This document shows, piece by piece, positions 31,562 to 43,679 of a stretch of 64,000 nt of DNA. Where the stretch lies: contig WNNJ02003785.1 in assembly GCA_012934845.2 (NCBI GenBank), forward strand, positions 1-64,000. The letters run 5' to 3'. The stretch comes from Pomphorhynchus laevis. Its lineage: Eukaryota > Acanthocephala > Palaeacanthocephala > Echinorhynchida > Pomphorhynchidae. Position 1 is the stretch's first letter. The number at the start of each line of letters is the position of its first letter. The notes beneath the pieces were generated by a model, which was given only the letters and a program-made list of their open reading frames with translations, did no database searches and had not been told where the DNA came from. The translations under genes and the position numbers were made by a program.

Positions 31562-32167
31562 GTGATCCTATCTAAATTAGTATTATTACTAGAATTATTA
31601 TTACTTTCATGTCAGACTAATGGAATTCCTACAATTAGGCATAATATTGTTCGTCATATAGTCGCGGACGCAATTAAGAAAGTATCATATCAAGTCATTG
31701 TAGAGCCAAAGTTGTCGTATGTTGATGATGAGGTATTGTTTGAACATCGCACAACTACCCGTGCAAGAGAGGCTCGTCTAGATATTGCTTTCAGCAGCAC
31801 TTATCACGGAAATCCGGAGCGGTCCTTTTTGGACATCTGTATTTTTAGCTATCATGCTCCTTCCTATATATCAGGACCATCTGCTGGCTATAATTATCAC
31901 CAATCCAGAAAAATGGCAAAATATGCAGAACGCATTTCGAAGATAGAAAAAGCAGTGTTTCATCCGCTTATACTGACTACCAGTGGTGGAATTGGATGTG
32001 AAGCAAACAAAGTCTTACAAAACATTTCCCGCAAGAGAGTCACACGAGAAAATATTGACTATGCTATGTGCATAAATCAAATGAAAACAAAGATTGCAAT
32101 AGCAATAGCCAAAACATCATATTTTTGTCTACGACGAAATCGTGTAAATTTGGATTTCTCGGATTAG
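31562..32167 (+). mobile_element. RLE-type LINE, C-terminal endonuclease (copy X3)
   Basis: The ORF reads SCQTNGIPTIRHNIVRHIVA, VEPKLSYVDDEV, REARLDIAF, RSFLDICIFSYHAPSY and LTTSGGIGCEANKVL, ending in a basic tail. It aligns with the C-terminal region of the X1 copy (44820-45332). The pattern is the last ligand of a C.C...H...C knuckle followed by 'RHN..R', then R.D(I/V)...D(I/V).(I/V)F, like the PD-(D/E)XK restriction-like endonuclease of early-branching LINEs. Only this domain remains; the RT is lost by 5' truncation. It starts 105 bp after the tail of the preceding LINE and lies in the same orientation as X1 and X2. Confidence 0.6.
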
Positions 32168-32439
32168 GCTTGAGTGAAAACAACGAAAAGAATTGATTAA
32201 AAACTAATGTATATATACCCAAACTTTAAAACTTTGTACATTTTTTTTCTGTAAAAATAAAATTTTTCTTTTCTTTCAGAATGTCAGGGACGACTAAATA
32301 AAAAAGGAACGACTAAATAGGTACAATCTGCTTATAGATAATATACAATACTTTTAGCTAACATGTTGCCCGGTATCGGATGTTTTACGGTTGATATGTG
32401 TATATGTTATATAGTTTCAATAAATTTTCAAATATTTAA
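32168..32439. other. 3' flank of X3
   Basis: AT-rich, probably the 3' UTR of the RLE-type LINE; nothing else recognised. Confidence 0.4.
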
Positions 32440-32462
32440 GAATGCACGCCTCGCGTGCATTC
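32440..32462. repeat. Perfect 10-bp inverted repeat at the 5' end of LINE A1
   Basis: GAATGCACGC (32440-32449) and GCGTGCATTC (32453-32462) around CTC. The right arm belongs to LINE A (it is present in copy A2); the left arm is not, so it was made at insertion or is coincidental. Confidence 0.7.
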
Positions 32463-35455
32463 TGTAATCGAAACGGGCTCGTCTACTCTCCCTATCAGAG
32501 TCTAAATGGTTTAGCGTCCGGGTTATTTGGATGTGTAAGGGGTGATAGGAATACTCCCAGAGGTATGTTGGGGCATTGTGAAATACTCCATGGTAATGTT
32601 CGCAGTCTTATATCGAAGATAGATGAACTGAGATATAGAGTTCAGTTAATTCGTCCTAAATTACTCGCTATCACAGAATCATGGCTATATAGTGATATTA
32701 TTGATAATGAAGTCTCCATCCCTGGTTATCTGGTTTTCCGCAGTGATCGTAAAAGTGGAAGAGGTGGAGGTGTTATTCTTTATGTGAGCAACGATGTGAA
32801 AGTAACTATTCTTAGCACTTCTTCTTTTAATAAAGTCGAAAGTTTGTGGTGTCGGGTAAAATTCATGCATACCGCTCCGCTTGTTCTGGGGGTAGTATAT
32901 CGTTCACCCTTGGCCGCCACAGATAAACTGATTGGGGAAGTAGAACTTTATTCTAAAGGTACCTCCAATGTTTTAATACTTGGTGACTTGAATATTTGGA
33001 ATTCGTATACGGCTTTTCCTACTTGTGACCATGCTTCCTATGACCTTCTGGAGTGTATCATCTATTGTGGTTTAACTCAGCATGTTCAAAATTACACTCG
33101 TTTTGCTAGTGACAGTAGATCTCTATTAGATGTATGTTTATCTTCGAACAGTGAGATTATTAACGCTATCCGTTATGATGCCCCGATCGGTATGTCTGAT
33201 CATTGCGTATTGATCATTAGGTTAAGGTTTCAAGAAGATACTCGAGGTCCGCGTGAAAATCAAGTGGTTAATGCTTTCAAAACCAACACAGGTGCAATTA
33301 AGTCAATACTTTCAACAGCTACCTGGCCAGATCCCGCTGTTGTTGGAGTACACGGCGCGTGGAATTACTTTCAGAGAACCTTAGAGTCGCTGCTTATTTT
33401 ATTCTCTCCACTTAGAAGCAGGACACGTCGAAAAGATTCTCCCTGGTTCGATTCTGAGTTACGTTCAGCATTGAGGACTCGTAATTTGATCTTCAATCGC
33501 TACAAAGTTGGGGAGTGTAGTTATGATGTTTTTAAACAGGCAAGAAATTTATTCAATTCATTGAAGAGAAAGAAGCGGTGTGCATTTGAGAATGCATTAG
33601 CTAACAAGTGTAAATACGATTTAAAGGTCCTTTTTCAGTACCTATCAAGCAGGGGAGCTGTTGATTCTTCGATTTGTCACTACTTCTATGACATTTCTGC
33701 GAATGACCTAGCTGAAGAGTTTGCGGCACACTATTGCACTTCAGTAGAGCCCGCAAATGAACATCAAACTTTTTGTATGGAATCTCGTGTGCTGAACACT
33801 TACTCTGACACGTGTCTTGAGTTGGACCTTGACAATTTGATAACGCCAGCTAAAGTCTATTCCGAATTACGCCGTCTAAAAGCAAATAATTCAAGAGGTT
33901 GTGACTTACTACCTTCTGTTTATCTGCGCAGATTAGCAGGCTCAATTTGCGTTCCTCTCTGTGCATTTTTTCGCCAGTCAATCTTGGAAAGATCTCTTCC
34001 TAATGTGTGGAAGCAGTCAATTGTTCTTCCCTACTTCAAGAAGGGAGATCGCTCTTCCGTCGAGAATTATAGGCCGGTGAGCATTACCTGCATTTGCTGT
34101 AGAGTGTTGGAGAGGTTTGTGCATCGCTACATGGTTGAGTTTTTTCGTGTAGGAAAAATTTTAGTCCCTAATCAGCACGGATTTCGGGAGGGTTATTCAA
34201 CTGTTTCAAATTTGCTTGATGCTCATCTTGATTGGACAGCGAATAAGACACATTATATCGATACAGACATTATATTCTTCGACTTTTCTAAAGCTTTTGA
34301 TAGAGTAGATCATGGTCTACTTCAGAAACTTGTCAATACTGGACTCCCAAACATAATAGTTGATTGGATTAGAGAATTTCTTCGTGATCGTTGCTTTCGA
34401 GTACTTGTCGATTGGTCATTATCTGTGTCTAGAGAATGTCATATTGGAGTACCTCAAGTTTCAGTTTTGGGTCCGCTTTTATTCAGCATTTATGTTAACG
34501 ATTTGCCTGGGTGCATTCGCTCTCGATCATGTTTGTATGCAGATGACTTAAAAATATGGCGGCCCATTCATTCATGTGAGGATGTTGATAATTTGCAAAC
34601 TGACATAGATAATTTGGAGTTGTGGGCGGCGTTAAACAAGCTTGTGATAAATGTTTCGAAATGCAAACACATGCGTATTATTGGTAATGCTCGCAAGCAA
34701 CTAACATCAGCTTGTTACACATATAAGGACTGTATTGTGGAAAGTGTCGATAGTTACAAAGATTTAGGAGTATGGGTTACCTCTAATTTATCAACCAAAA
34801 AGCACACTGATCAAGCTTGTGCCAACTCCAATAAAATGATAGGTATGATTCGACGCGCGTTTGTTCGCGTTAATCCGACTGCTCTTCGGCCTCTGATTTT
34901 AGCACATGTATTGAGTAGACTTTTATATGCAGCTCCGGTTGTATACCCACGTACTGTGCATGAACATAAGAAATCAGAGAGGGTACTTCGCAGGGCAACA
35001 AAGCTAGCACCAACGTTGGCGTCGCTGCCTTATGAAGACAGACTGAGATCATTAGGACTTGAGACCGTCACATGGACCCGTCGGTACATGGATATGTGCC
35101 TTGTTTGGCATTTATTCCAACGTCCTCATCACCCTCTTCGGAGTATGGTTTAACTACGTTGTTCAAATGTTCTTCGCGGTCATTCTTTAACTATTCGAAG
35201 AAACAGAGTACAGAAATTGGGCGCGATGCAATTTGATAGAAGAATTGTTGAGCTGTGGAACAACCTTGATGCAGACACCGTTGGATGCAGTTTACTTAGT
35301 GCTTTTAAAAGAAGACTACGAATGGATCAAGCAATGTTTCGTGTTGCATTTCCTTATTTTAAAAACTAATTAATTTATTTACGAACTTATTGTGAGCCAG
35401 CTATTTGAGCTAATGCTCGTATGTTGTTGAATGTATAATAATAATAATAATAAAA
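32442..35455 (+). mobile_element. CR1-like LINE family A, copy A1 (EN plus RT)
   Basis: The ORF2 of 903 codons (32442-35153) has an AP-like endonuclease (LHGNVRSL; ITESWL; RSDRKSGRGGGVILYV; GVVYRSP; ILGDLN; MSDHCVL) and an RT (KKGDRSSVENYRPVSITCI, NQHGFREGYSTVSNLLD, IIFFDFSKAFDRVD, VPQVSVLGPLLF, LYADDLKIW). Against copy A2 it lacks the codons for MPSVDW's core after GDLN (a 12-bp deletion in the EN), has PQV for PQG in RT motif B, lacks one Leu codon, and ends early at a TAA (CAA in A2) about 70 codons before the normal end; the remaining coding sequence runs on to about 35370. It is otherwise very close to A2. ORF1 is absent (5' truncated). The 3' end is (TAA)n at about 35437-35455. Confidence 0.88.
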
Positions 35456-35561
35456 TACTAGAATGTCAGAACACAATCTAAAATAAATACAATTGACTTC
35501 CAACTATCAAGAATTCCAACTTAAAGAATCTAGGATTCCAACAATCTAGGATTGACAACTT

Positions 35562-36529
35562 ATGCCTAGCGGAAAGCCGTCGAGTGTGACTAAGTGTTGC
35601 TCATGCAATGGACAAGCGGCTAGTTGCAAATCTTGCAAATGCATGAAAGCAGGTAGAGAGTGCTTGCTTCAACTGCTCTGCACCTCGTTGTTCAAATAAG
35701 CAATTCAATTCGATAAAAAGAATGTAACTTCAAATAATGCCAGTTTAACTGTTGATTTAGGTAGCAACATTAATGTCTCTCAAATTAAGGTGAACAATAT
35801 TATCCCACTATTTGTCGCAAATGTAAACATTACAGTAAATGAAGCTTTTGATGAAATAGTCACATGGCGTCCTAACTTGTTTTGTCTTCCGAAATCTGCA
35901 GAAAGTACGAAGTTCGTTTCAATTTTAGCCGCAGTTTATGAAAACTTTGTGTTAAGGACCTCTCCCTCTGATGAAGTGTTTAAACTTACAGTGCTACTCC
36001 CCCCAACTTGTCCTTCAACGAAATGGCGTAATGCCTATTTCAACGAAACGAAAAATACTCTCGAGAAGGTTAAAAATGTGGTCTAATAAAGAATACGTGG
36101 AGTTACTGTCGGAGGCTCGGGCGCTTTAATTGCAACTGAGGTTTTCCGAACGACAGCAGAAGGGATCCTGGCAGATACAATTCACTGATTCAATGAAAAG
36201 AGGTCGAACTACTCAAGCTATGCACATACTGCAGAAAGGAAGCTGTCTGCAAGGTATTCTCGATGTTCACTCGAAGATAGATGGAAGAAAAGTACGTGAC
36301 ATGCTCGTTGAGAAACATACAAATAAGAATGTAATGCATCAAGATGCTCTACTCCCAACTAATACTTTCACTGATCCTTACTTTTCTCCTATTATATTTG
36401 ATCAGATTAACTCAAAGGATATTATTGCTACTTCAACAAGATTCAGAGGCGCTGCTGGACCATCTGGACTGGACGGAGACGCATGGAAAGATATGTTGCA
36501 AAATTTTGCAAATCAATCCAATAAGTTAA
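35562..36529 (+). mobile_element. RLE-type LINE copy X1, 5' part (Cys finger to start of RT)
   Basis: From the ATG at 35562: MPSGKPSSVTKCCSCNG, CKSCKCMKAGREC, then (after a frame change) FNCSAPRCSNKQF. This is a Cys-rich finger of pattern C.C...C..C.C......C.NC....C.N that recurs in X2. It is followed by a helical linker (VANVNITVNEAFDEI, PSTKWRNAYFNE) and a second open stretch (36130-36529) with RKVRDMLVEKHTNKN and RFRGAAGPSGLDGDAWKDML, the RT entry motif also in X2 (KGGAGPSGVDVRSWFEML). Interrupted after 36529 by LINE B1 and resumed at 38827. Several stops; inactive. Confidence 0.75.
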
Positions 36530-38826
36530 AAAAAGGATTTATTTTAAAGTGGCAAATGCGTGCCAGCGCACGCTTACATGACCACAACAAAACAAAAATG
36601 TAAATCATGTGTCGAGAAGGTGTGAACGGAGAAGGTGTGAACGGAGAAGGTGTGAACGGAGAAGGTGTGAACGGAGAAGGTGTGAACGGAGAAGGTGTTT
36701 TAATGTGATAAAGGAGGGAGCGCGGCGGACGTCGAGAGGGAGTTGATTCCAGGCGAGTGGGGCGGCGACGAGGAAGGATCGGAGACCGTAGTTGTTGGAG
36801 TAATTAGAAACGTGAGTAAGAGGGTATGACAGGAACGAAGCGATAGCGAGTTGGGGCGAGTATCGTCTAAGAAAGGAAGGTTGATGAACGATAGGGAGCC
36901 GACAGCGATGAGACGAAAGATAACGAGAAGAAGGCGGAGTTTGATGCGGATGTGGATGGTGGGCCAGGAGAGTTGGGCAAAATATGTGGATGTGTGGTCG
37001 AAGCGACGGAGACGAAAGAGCACTCGAACGGCGGTGTTGATTATTCGTTGTAGGGGTAGGATGATGGATTTTGGAGAATTGGCGAAAAGGCTAAGGCAGT
37101 AATCGATTTTATGGAAAAGAAGCGATGAAAGAAGAGACATACAAGAACGGAAGTCGATAAGGCGGCGGATACGGCGGATGTCACGAAGAATTAAGTTAGA
37201 CGAGCGGACCTTGTCACGGACGAAGGGTTTAAGGGAAAGGTGATCATCGAAATGGAAGCCTAAGAAAGTGAGATTGTGGACTATAGGGATGATCGATGAG
37301 GCAAAAGATACAATGGGAGGAGATATGCTTGGTTTACGGGGAAGGATCCACATTATTTTGGACTTTTCGGCGTTTAGAACGAGATGGAGATTGGAGAGAC
37401 GTTTGTAGATAGAAGAAAGACAGTTGGAGGCAGAAATGCCGATATCGTGTATGCGATGTGCGGGTGCATGAGCATAGATTAGAATGTCATCGGCGTATTG
37501 CATGACGTTAAAGGAGTAAGGTTTGATAAATGGAGAGAGATCGCCAAGCAAAAGAGAGAAAAGCAGGGGACCTAGGACTGAACCTTGTGGAACCCCGCAA
37601 AAAATAGGGATGGGAGGGGAGGATGATGAATTAGAACAGACGCGAAAGGAACGGTCGGATAGATATGAGGCGAACCAAGCTACGGAGGAGGAAGAAAAGC
37701 CGTAATCATAACGAAGGCGAGAAAGGAGGACGGAGTGGTCGACAATGTCGAATGCGGAGGAGAGGTCGAGGGAGATGAGAACACTATATAGAGCCTTGTC
37801 TCGAGAAATGAGTAAGTCGTTGTACACTTTTATGCATGCGATTTCTGTCGAGTGATTAGAGCGGAAAGCGGATTGGAAAGGAGGGTACAGATTGGATGAG
37901 GAGAGATAAGCGTTGATTTGTATTAAGATGAGGCGTTCTAAGAGCTTTGAAAGAGTAGGGAGTAGTGAAATGGGGCGATAGCTAGAAGGAAGGGAGGGGT
38001 CGAGCGATTGTTTCTTAAGGAGGGGACGAACGATTGCGGATTTCCAGTGTGAAGGGAAGATACGACTGCGGATGGACGAGTTAAACAAGGTTGTGAGAAA
38101 TGGGGATATCGATGAGCATATAGATTTTAATATGTGGGTAGGCAGGGGATCGGCAGGTGAGGTTTTGTTGGGCAAGGACATGAGGACAGATGATACTTCT
38201 GTAGGTGATACAGGGAGAAGATGAAAGAGTTCCGGAAGGATGAGTGTAGACTGGGCAGAGTGGGATAGGATGGAGACCGGGGTGTGAGAGAGCAGCGTGG
38301 ATACTTTAGTCTGGAGAAATGACGAATAATCATTAGCATTGATGTTGAATAGAGGAACGAGCCAGGATTGAGTTAAAAGTATGCCAGAGAGTCTTCGAGT
38401 TGAATGAAGTGATGATTTTATGCTGCCAGGAGTTGCATTTGGTACGTAGTAGGTGGAGATGAGACCGGCGAAGAGCAAGATAGGAATCACGGAAAGACGG
38501 AGTGATCGAGCGGAAATCGCGTCTGAGAGAGCGGTGATAGACTCGAAAAGCATGGCGGAGTCAACGCTTTGAGAGTAGGCATTGGATGTCAAACCATAGG
38601 GCACGGTGCAAGCGACGGTGTGGGTGAGATTTGAAGGGCAAGAGAATATCGAGAGTGGATGTGAGTTCAGAGTCGAAAAGAAAGGCAAGATAGTGAAGAA
38701 AAGGAATATGTTATTGTTGGATGGGATAGAGACGATTTGAGTAAGGCCGAGGGGAGATGGGAGAGGTCAAGATTTATCCAAGAGCGAAGTAGTATTGTAG
38801 GTGTGTGAGGATGGTGTGGTTGTGAG
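36530..38826 (-). mobile_element. L2/CR1-like LINE family B, copy B1, inserted in X1
   Basis: Minus-strand ORF2 (662 codons, 38688-36700) with the pre-RT block LPVSPTEVSSVLMSLPNKTS, KSAIVRPLLKKQSLDP, SYRPISLLPTLSKLLERLI, motif A as LISLDLSSAFDIVDH, motif B as GVPQGSVLGPLLFSLLL, motif C as MQYADDILIYAHA and the C-terminal NLPFLDDTRPNSLSLRSCHT. The endonuclease is missing (5' truncated; homology with B2 stops at about 38826). The 3' tail at 36530-36600 has the family hairpin GCGTGCCAGCGCACGC and TTTATTTTAAAGTGGCAAATGCG (minus-strand TTTGCCAC...AAATAAA). X1 coding resumes in frame across it, and no clear target duplication is seen. Confidence 0.85.
36614..36699. repeat. 15-bp minisatellite (about 6 copies)
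   Basis: GAGAAGGTGTGAACG repeated head to tail in the 3' coding end of LINE B1 (encodes a VHTFS repeat on the minus strand). Absent from copy B2. Confidence 0.9.
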
Positions 38827-39655
38827 CCAGTGCATTGAAAAAATTCGCCTCACGGTTAGCATCGAAGGATATCAATTCACCGAATTCAGAGGCGTTTACT
38901 GCATGTCGGCTTATCCCATCGGACAAACAACCTGGAGTCCAATCAATAGGATAAAAAGGGTAAGCCGACTTCCGAATGCTGTCTTCCGATGGAAGTAGAA
39001 GTGAAGTTCTACGCATGGATGATATTGTCGACAATACTGTATCAGTTAGGGACAATCTAATAAACTACACCCTGAGGCCTGTGAACTTAACCCGTCTCTT
39101 GAGCTAAAGAACCCATTACCAGGGATGTGCGAAAATTGCTCTAATGTGTTTTTGGCAATTGATGCACACGATTATATCGGTGAGTGGAACTGTTCAAGGA
39201 AGCGGTGGACCCTCTGCTTGATTCCATGCAACTAGCCAATGCATTGAAAAAATTTGCATTACGGTCAGCATCGAAGGATATCAGTTCACCGAATTCAGAG
39301 GCGTTTACTGCATGTCGGCTTATCCCATCGGACAAACAACCTGGAGTCCAATCAATAGGATAAAAAGGGTAAGCCGACGAATAATAACCAAATCAACTTT
39401 ATCAATGATAACGCATGATCTAACTGAAGTGGCTGACGGTGTCCAGTTATGTGCTGCGCAAAAATGCGGAGCTGAGGCGGCATCCCACTCTATTAGGAAA
39501 ACTTTGGGTCATCGAATGATATTTGCGTACTGCAGATAGATGCAACTAATGCATTCAACACGATCAATCGTAAATTGGCATTAAAGAATATGCCAAAAAA
39601 TTCTCGATCTTGTACTGCGTTCTAACGTTGAAAATAGTAATGGTTATTAAAAATT
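38827..39655 (+). pseudogene. X1, RT fingers/palm part, with internal duplication
   Basis: Plus-strand remnants: ALKKFASRLASKD, SEAFTACRLIPSDKQPGVQS (38831-38970) and again ALKKFALRSASKD ... SEAFTACRLIPSDKQPGVQS (39240-39380), an internal duplication of about 140 bp. The second copy continues RRIITKSTLSMITHDLTEV, VQLCAAQKCGAEAASHSIR and DATNAFNTINRKLALKNMPK, the RT motif A region (X2: DTDNAFNRVNRKTALISMPK). Decayed by frame changes and stops. Broken off at about 39655 by LINE B2 and resumed at 43680. Confidence 0.7.
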
Positions 39656-42600
39656 ACAATCAATCCAGTTCGAGATCAATTCAGTTCCAGATCAATCCAG
39701 CAAATTAAACAGTTCGAACGCACAACGCGTTGATGGGATGACGTAAGAAGACAGCTACGACCGACAACAACTGTGCCCTACTACAAGTACAGTACTCGAC
39801 ACACGACTGCAGCGTCTGTACTACAATCGCATGCGACAGCAATATGTCTAAATAAGACTACCTATGCGGCTTTTGTGTCAACAAACTCATATGCGACCTC
39901 CCCATAAGAGCATATCAACCTCCAACGTGTCCAATCAAGCCACCCCAATCATTTCTAATGTCCTTTGTCAACTCACAGATGCTGTCACCACATGCACTTC
40001 TAATCCCGTGTATTCACTTCCCGACACTCCCCGTATCTTCCCTTCTGTATCGTTCCTCAATAACCTACTTCCCTCAATCAAAAACACCCCCAACAACCTC
40101 CACAATCCTTCCACTCATAACCTTTCCTCACATCGTTCACCACCCTCTATATTATCAAAACCCTCTTTGTCTTCCGCTGTAAAACCTACTCCCTTGATAT
40201 CCTCAACTCCCTGCTCCCCTATCGTGATCGCACCAAGTCAAGTTACTATTCCTCCTTTACGGAAACGCTTTCCTTCTCGCGATCGTTGCGTCATCGTCAC
40301 TAATATCACTCCTTCCACCTCTTTATCTCCACAAGCACGTCTCGACCACGATGTTTCCGCCTTCAGATCAATCATCTCGTCTCTTGTTCCTGCGGATTAA
40401 CCATCCTTTTTCAACAACATCTCTGCTGCCGCATTATCCGCCTAAATAAATCTTCGCAATCTAATCATTCCCAGCCTCCTCTTCGAAAAATTGTTTTCAA
40501 GCATTGTGCTCACGCGTCTTCTGTTCTCTCCCAACGATTCAAACTCATGTCCTCTTCAGCCACTCGCATTTTCCCCGATCGCAACCCCTCCGAAATCGCT
40601 CAACTCTCATCTACCCGCATCGAAAAACGTCGTCGCGAGGAAAACGGCGAAACATCTCTCTCCATCCGAAACATCGACGGAAATTTTCAAGTTGTCCACA
40701 CCTTCCCAAAAATTCGATGGCGCTTAATCTCCCCTATGTGTATTCTACACAAGCCTCTATCACAACCACACACGGTTTCCGCCTCGGCCTCCTCAACACT
40801 AGATCTATTCTCAATAAATCCGATCTTCATCCTCAACCTATTCACCAAGCAATCAATATCCACTGCCTCACCGAATCCTGGCACCCCAATTCTGACGACC
40901 TCTCCATCCACCGCTTGCTCTCCGGCGATTGCTCACTAGTCGAATCCGCTTGCCCCCAGCAAATCCCCTTCTACATTCTCTAATCATGACAGCATTGTCG
41001 CATTCGCCGTCACCCCTCGTCTATTCGCAAACTCACTTCTCCTTTCAGTCCTTGCTCTTTTAAACTAAATACTTGCCGTTCTTCTAACCAGATCACTCTA
41101 GATCTCGCCATTGTATACCGTCTTGGTTCATCTGTTCTTACTTCCTTAATTTTACCGAACTCGCTGACCTTTTTTCTCATTGTTCTTTGTCCTCAATCCC
41201 TTCAATCGTTCTTGGCGACTACAACATTCGCCTCAACCGCCCCTCTTCCACCGAGTCCATACAGTTCATCAACATTCTATCCAACTAAAACTACAAATCT
41301 ATCTACATGCCCCCACATATATCCTTAGTGGGTAATCGACATCATCGCTGTCCCTGATCATTTTGCTGCCTACACCTCACTGTGCATCTTCGATCTTGCT
41401 CTGTCCGATCACTTTCTTGTCACCCTTGATCTCACTCACAACCACACCCTTTCTCACACACCTACGATCCTACGTTGCACTTAGAAAAATCTTGACCTCG
41501 CCCTTCTCCGCTCTGCCTTACACAAATCGCATCTGTCCTATCCCACAATAACATAATCCCCTCCTCACGATCTCGCCTTTCTTTTCGACTCTGAACTCAC
41601 ATCCATTCTCGATATTCTCTTGCCCTTCAAGCCTCACCCACACCGTCGCTTGCACCGTGCCCCGTGGTTTGACATCCAATGCCTACTCTCAAAGCGTCGA
41701 CTCCTTCATGCTTCTCGAGTATACCACCGCTCTCTCAGACGTGATTTCCGCTCGATCACTCCGTCTTTTCGTGACTCTTATCTTGCTCGTCGCCCGTATC
41801 ATCTCAATCTACTACATACCAAATGCAACTTCTTCTGACAGCATAAAATCATCACTTCATTTAACTCTAAGACTCTCTGGGATACTTTTAACTCAATCCT
41901 TACTCGCTCCTGTTCGCCTGGCAACATAAATCCCCATAATTATTCGTAATTTCTCCAAACTAAAGTCTACACGTTGCTCTCTCACAGCCCGTTCTCCATC
42001 CTATCCCACTCTACCCAGTCTACTCTCATCCTTCCAAAGCTCTTTCATTTTATCCCTGTCTCACCTACAGAAGTATCATATGTCCCCATGTCCTTCCCTA
42101 ACAAAACCTCACCTGCCGATGCCCTGCATACCCACATACTTAAATCCATATGCTCATCGATATTCTTTTTTCTCGCAACCTTGTTTAACTCGTCCATCTG
42201 CAGTCGTATCTTCCCTTCACACTGGAAATCCGCAATCGTTCGTCCCCTTCTTAAGAAACAATCGCTCGACCCCTCCCTTTCTTCTAGCTATCGCCCCATT
42301 TCACTACTCCCTACTCTTTCAAAGCTCTTAGAACGCCTCATCTTAATACAAATCAACGCTTATCTCTCCTCATCCAATCTGTACCCTCCTTTCCAATCCG
42401 CTTTCCGCTCTAATCACTCGACAGAAATCGCATGCATAAAAGTGTACAACGACTTACTCATTTCTCGAGACAAGGCTCTATATAGTGTTCTCATCTCCCT
42501 CGACCTCTCCTCCGCATTCGACATTGTCGACCACTCCGTCCTCCTTTCTCGCCTTCGTTATGATTACGGCTTTTCTTCCTCCTCCGTAGCTTGGTTCGCC

Positions 42601-43679
42601 TCATATCTATCCGACCGTTCCTTTCGCGTCTGTTCTAATTCATCATCCTCCCCTCCCATCCCTATTTTTTGCGGGGTTCCACAAGGTTCAGTCCTAGGTC
42701 CCCTGCTTTTCTCTCTTTTGCTTGCGATCTCTCTCCATTTATCAAACCTACTCCTTTAACGTCATGCAATACGCCGATGACATTCTAATCTATGCTCATG
42801 CACCCGCACATCGCATACACGATATCGGCATTTCTGCCTCCAACTGTCTTTCTTCTATCTACAAACGTCTCTCCAATCTCCATCTCGTTCTAAACGCCGA
42901 AAAGTCGAAAATAATGTGGATCCTTCCCCGTAAACCAAGCATATCTCCTCCCATTGTATCTTTTGCCTCATCGATCATCCCTATAGTCCACAATCTCACT
43001 TTCTTAGGCTTCCATTTCGATGATCACCTTTCCCTTAAACCCTTCGTCCGTGACAAGGTCTGCTCGTCTAACTTAATTCTCGGTAACATCCGCTGTATCC
43101 GCCCAATTATCAACTTCCGTTCTTATATGCCTCTTCTTTCATCGATTCTTTTCCCTAAAGTCGATTACTGCCTTAGCCTTTTCGTCAATTCTCCAAAATC
43201 CATCATCCTACCCCTACAACGAATAATCAACACCGCCGTTCGAGTGCTCTTTCGTCTCCGTCGCTTCGACCACATATCCACATATCTTGCCCAACTCTCC
43301 TGGCCCACAATCCACATCCGCATCTAACTCCGCCTTCTCATTACTTTTCGTCTCATCGCTGTCGGCTCTCCATCGTTCATAAACCCTTCTTTATTAGACG
43401 ACACTCCCCCCACCTCGCTATAGCTGCGTTCCCGTCATTCTCTCTTACTACACGTTCTCAATTACTCTAACAACTACGGTCTCCGATCCTTCCTCGTCGC
43501 CGCCCCATTCGCCTGGAATCAACTCTCTCTCGACTTCCGCCGCGCTCCCTTCTTTATCATATTCAAACACCTCATCCGTTCAGACCTTCTCGACACATGA
43601 TTTACATTTGTTTTGTTGTGTTCATGTAAGCGTGCTCTGGCACTCATTTGCCATGTTAAAAAATAAATCTTTTTAAGGA
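39656..43679 (+). mobile_element. LINE family B, copy B2, near full length, inserted in X1
   Basis: ORF1 (about 39864-40720, broken) has a CGFC finger remnant, a Ser/Pro/Thr-rich middle, then PLRKRFPSRDRCVIVTNITP, RLDHDVSAFRSIISSLVP and RIFPDRNPSEIAQLSSTRI with RRREENGETSLSIRNIDGNF, an RRM/CTD-like basic region. ORF2 follows in pieces: EN remnants (LNTRSIL, LTESWHPNSDD, GDYNIRLN), then RT from 41974 (LPVSPTEVSYVPMSFPNKTS, LISLDLSSAFDIVDH, GVPQGSVLGPLLFSLLL, MQYADDILIYAHA) to about 43590, and the family tail (GTAAGCGTGC...GGCACTCATTTGCCATGTTA) to 43679. Numerous frame changes; the RT frame breaks just before YADD. Opposite orientation to B1. Confidence 0.82.

Noticed and set aside
38774-39335. 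Minus-strand ORFs of 64-93 codons
   Set aside because: Shadows of the plus-strand RLE-type LINE RT (X1).
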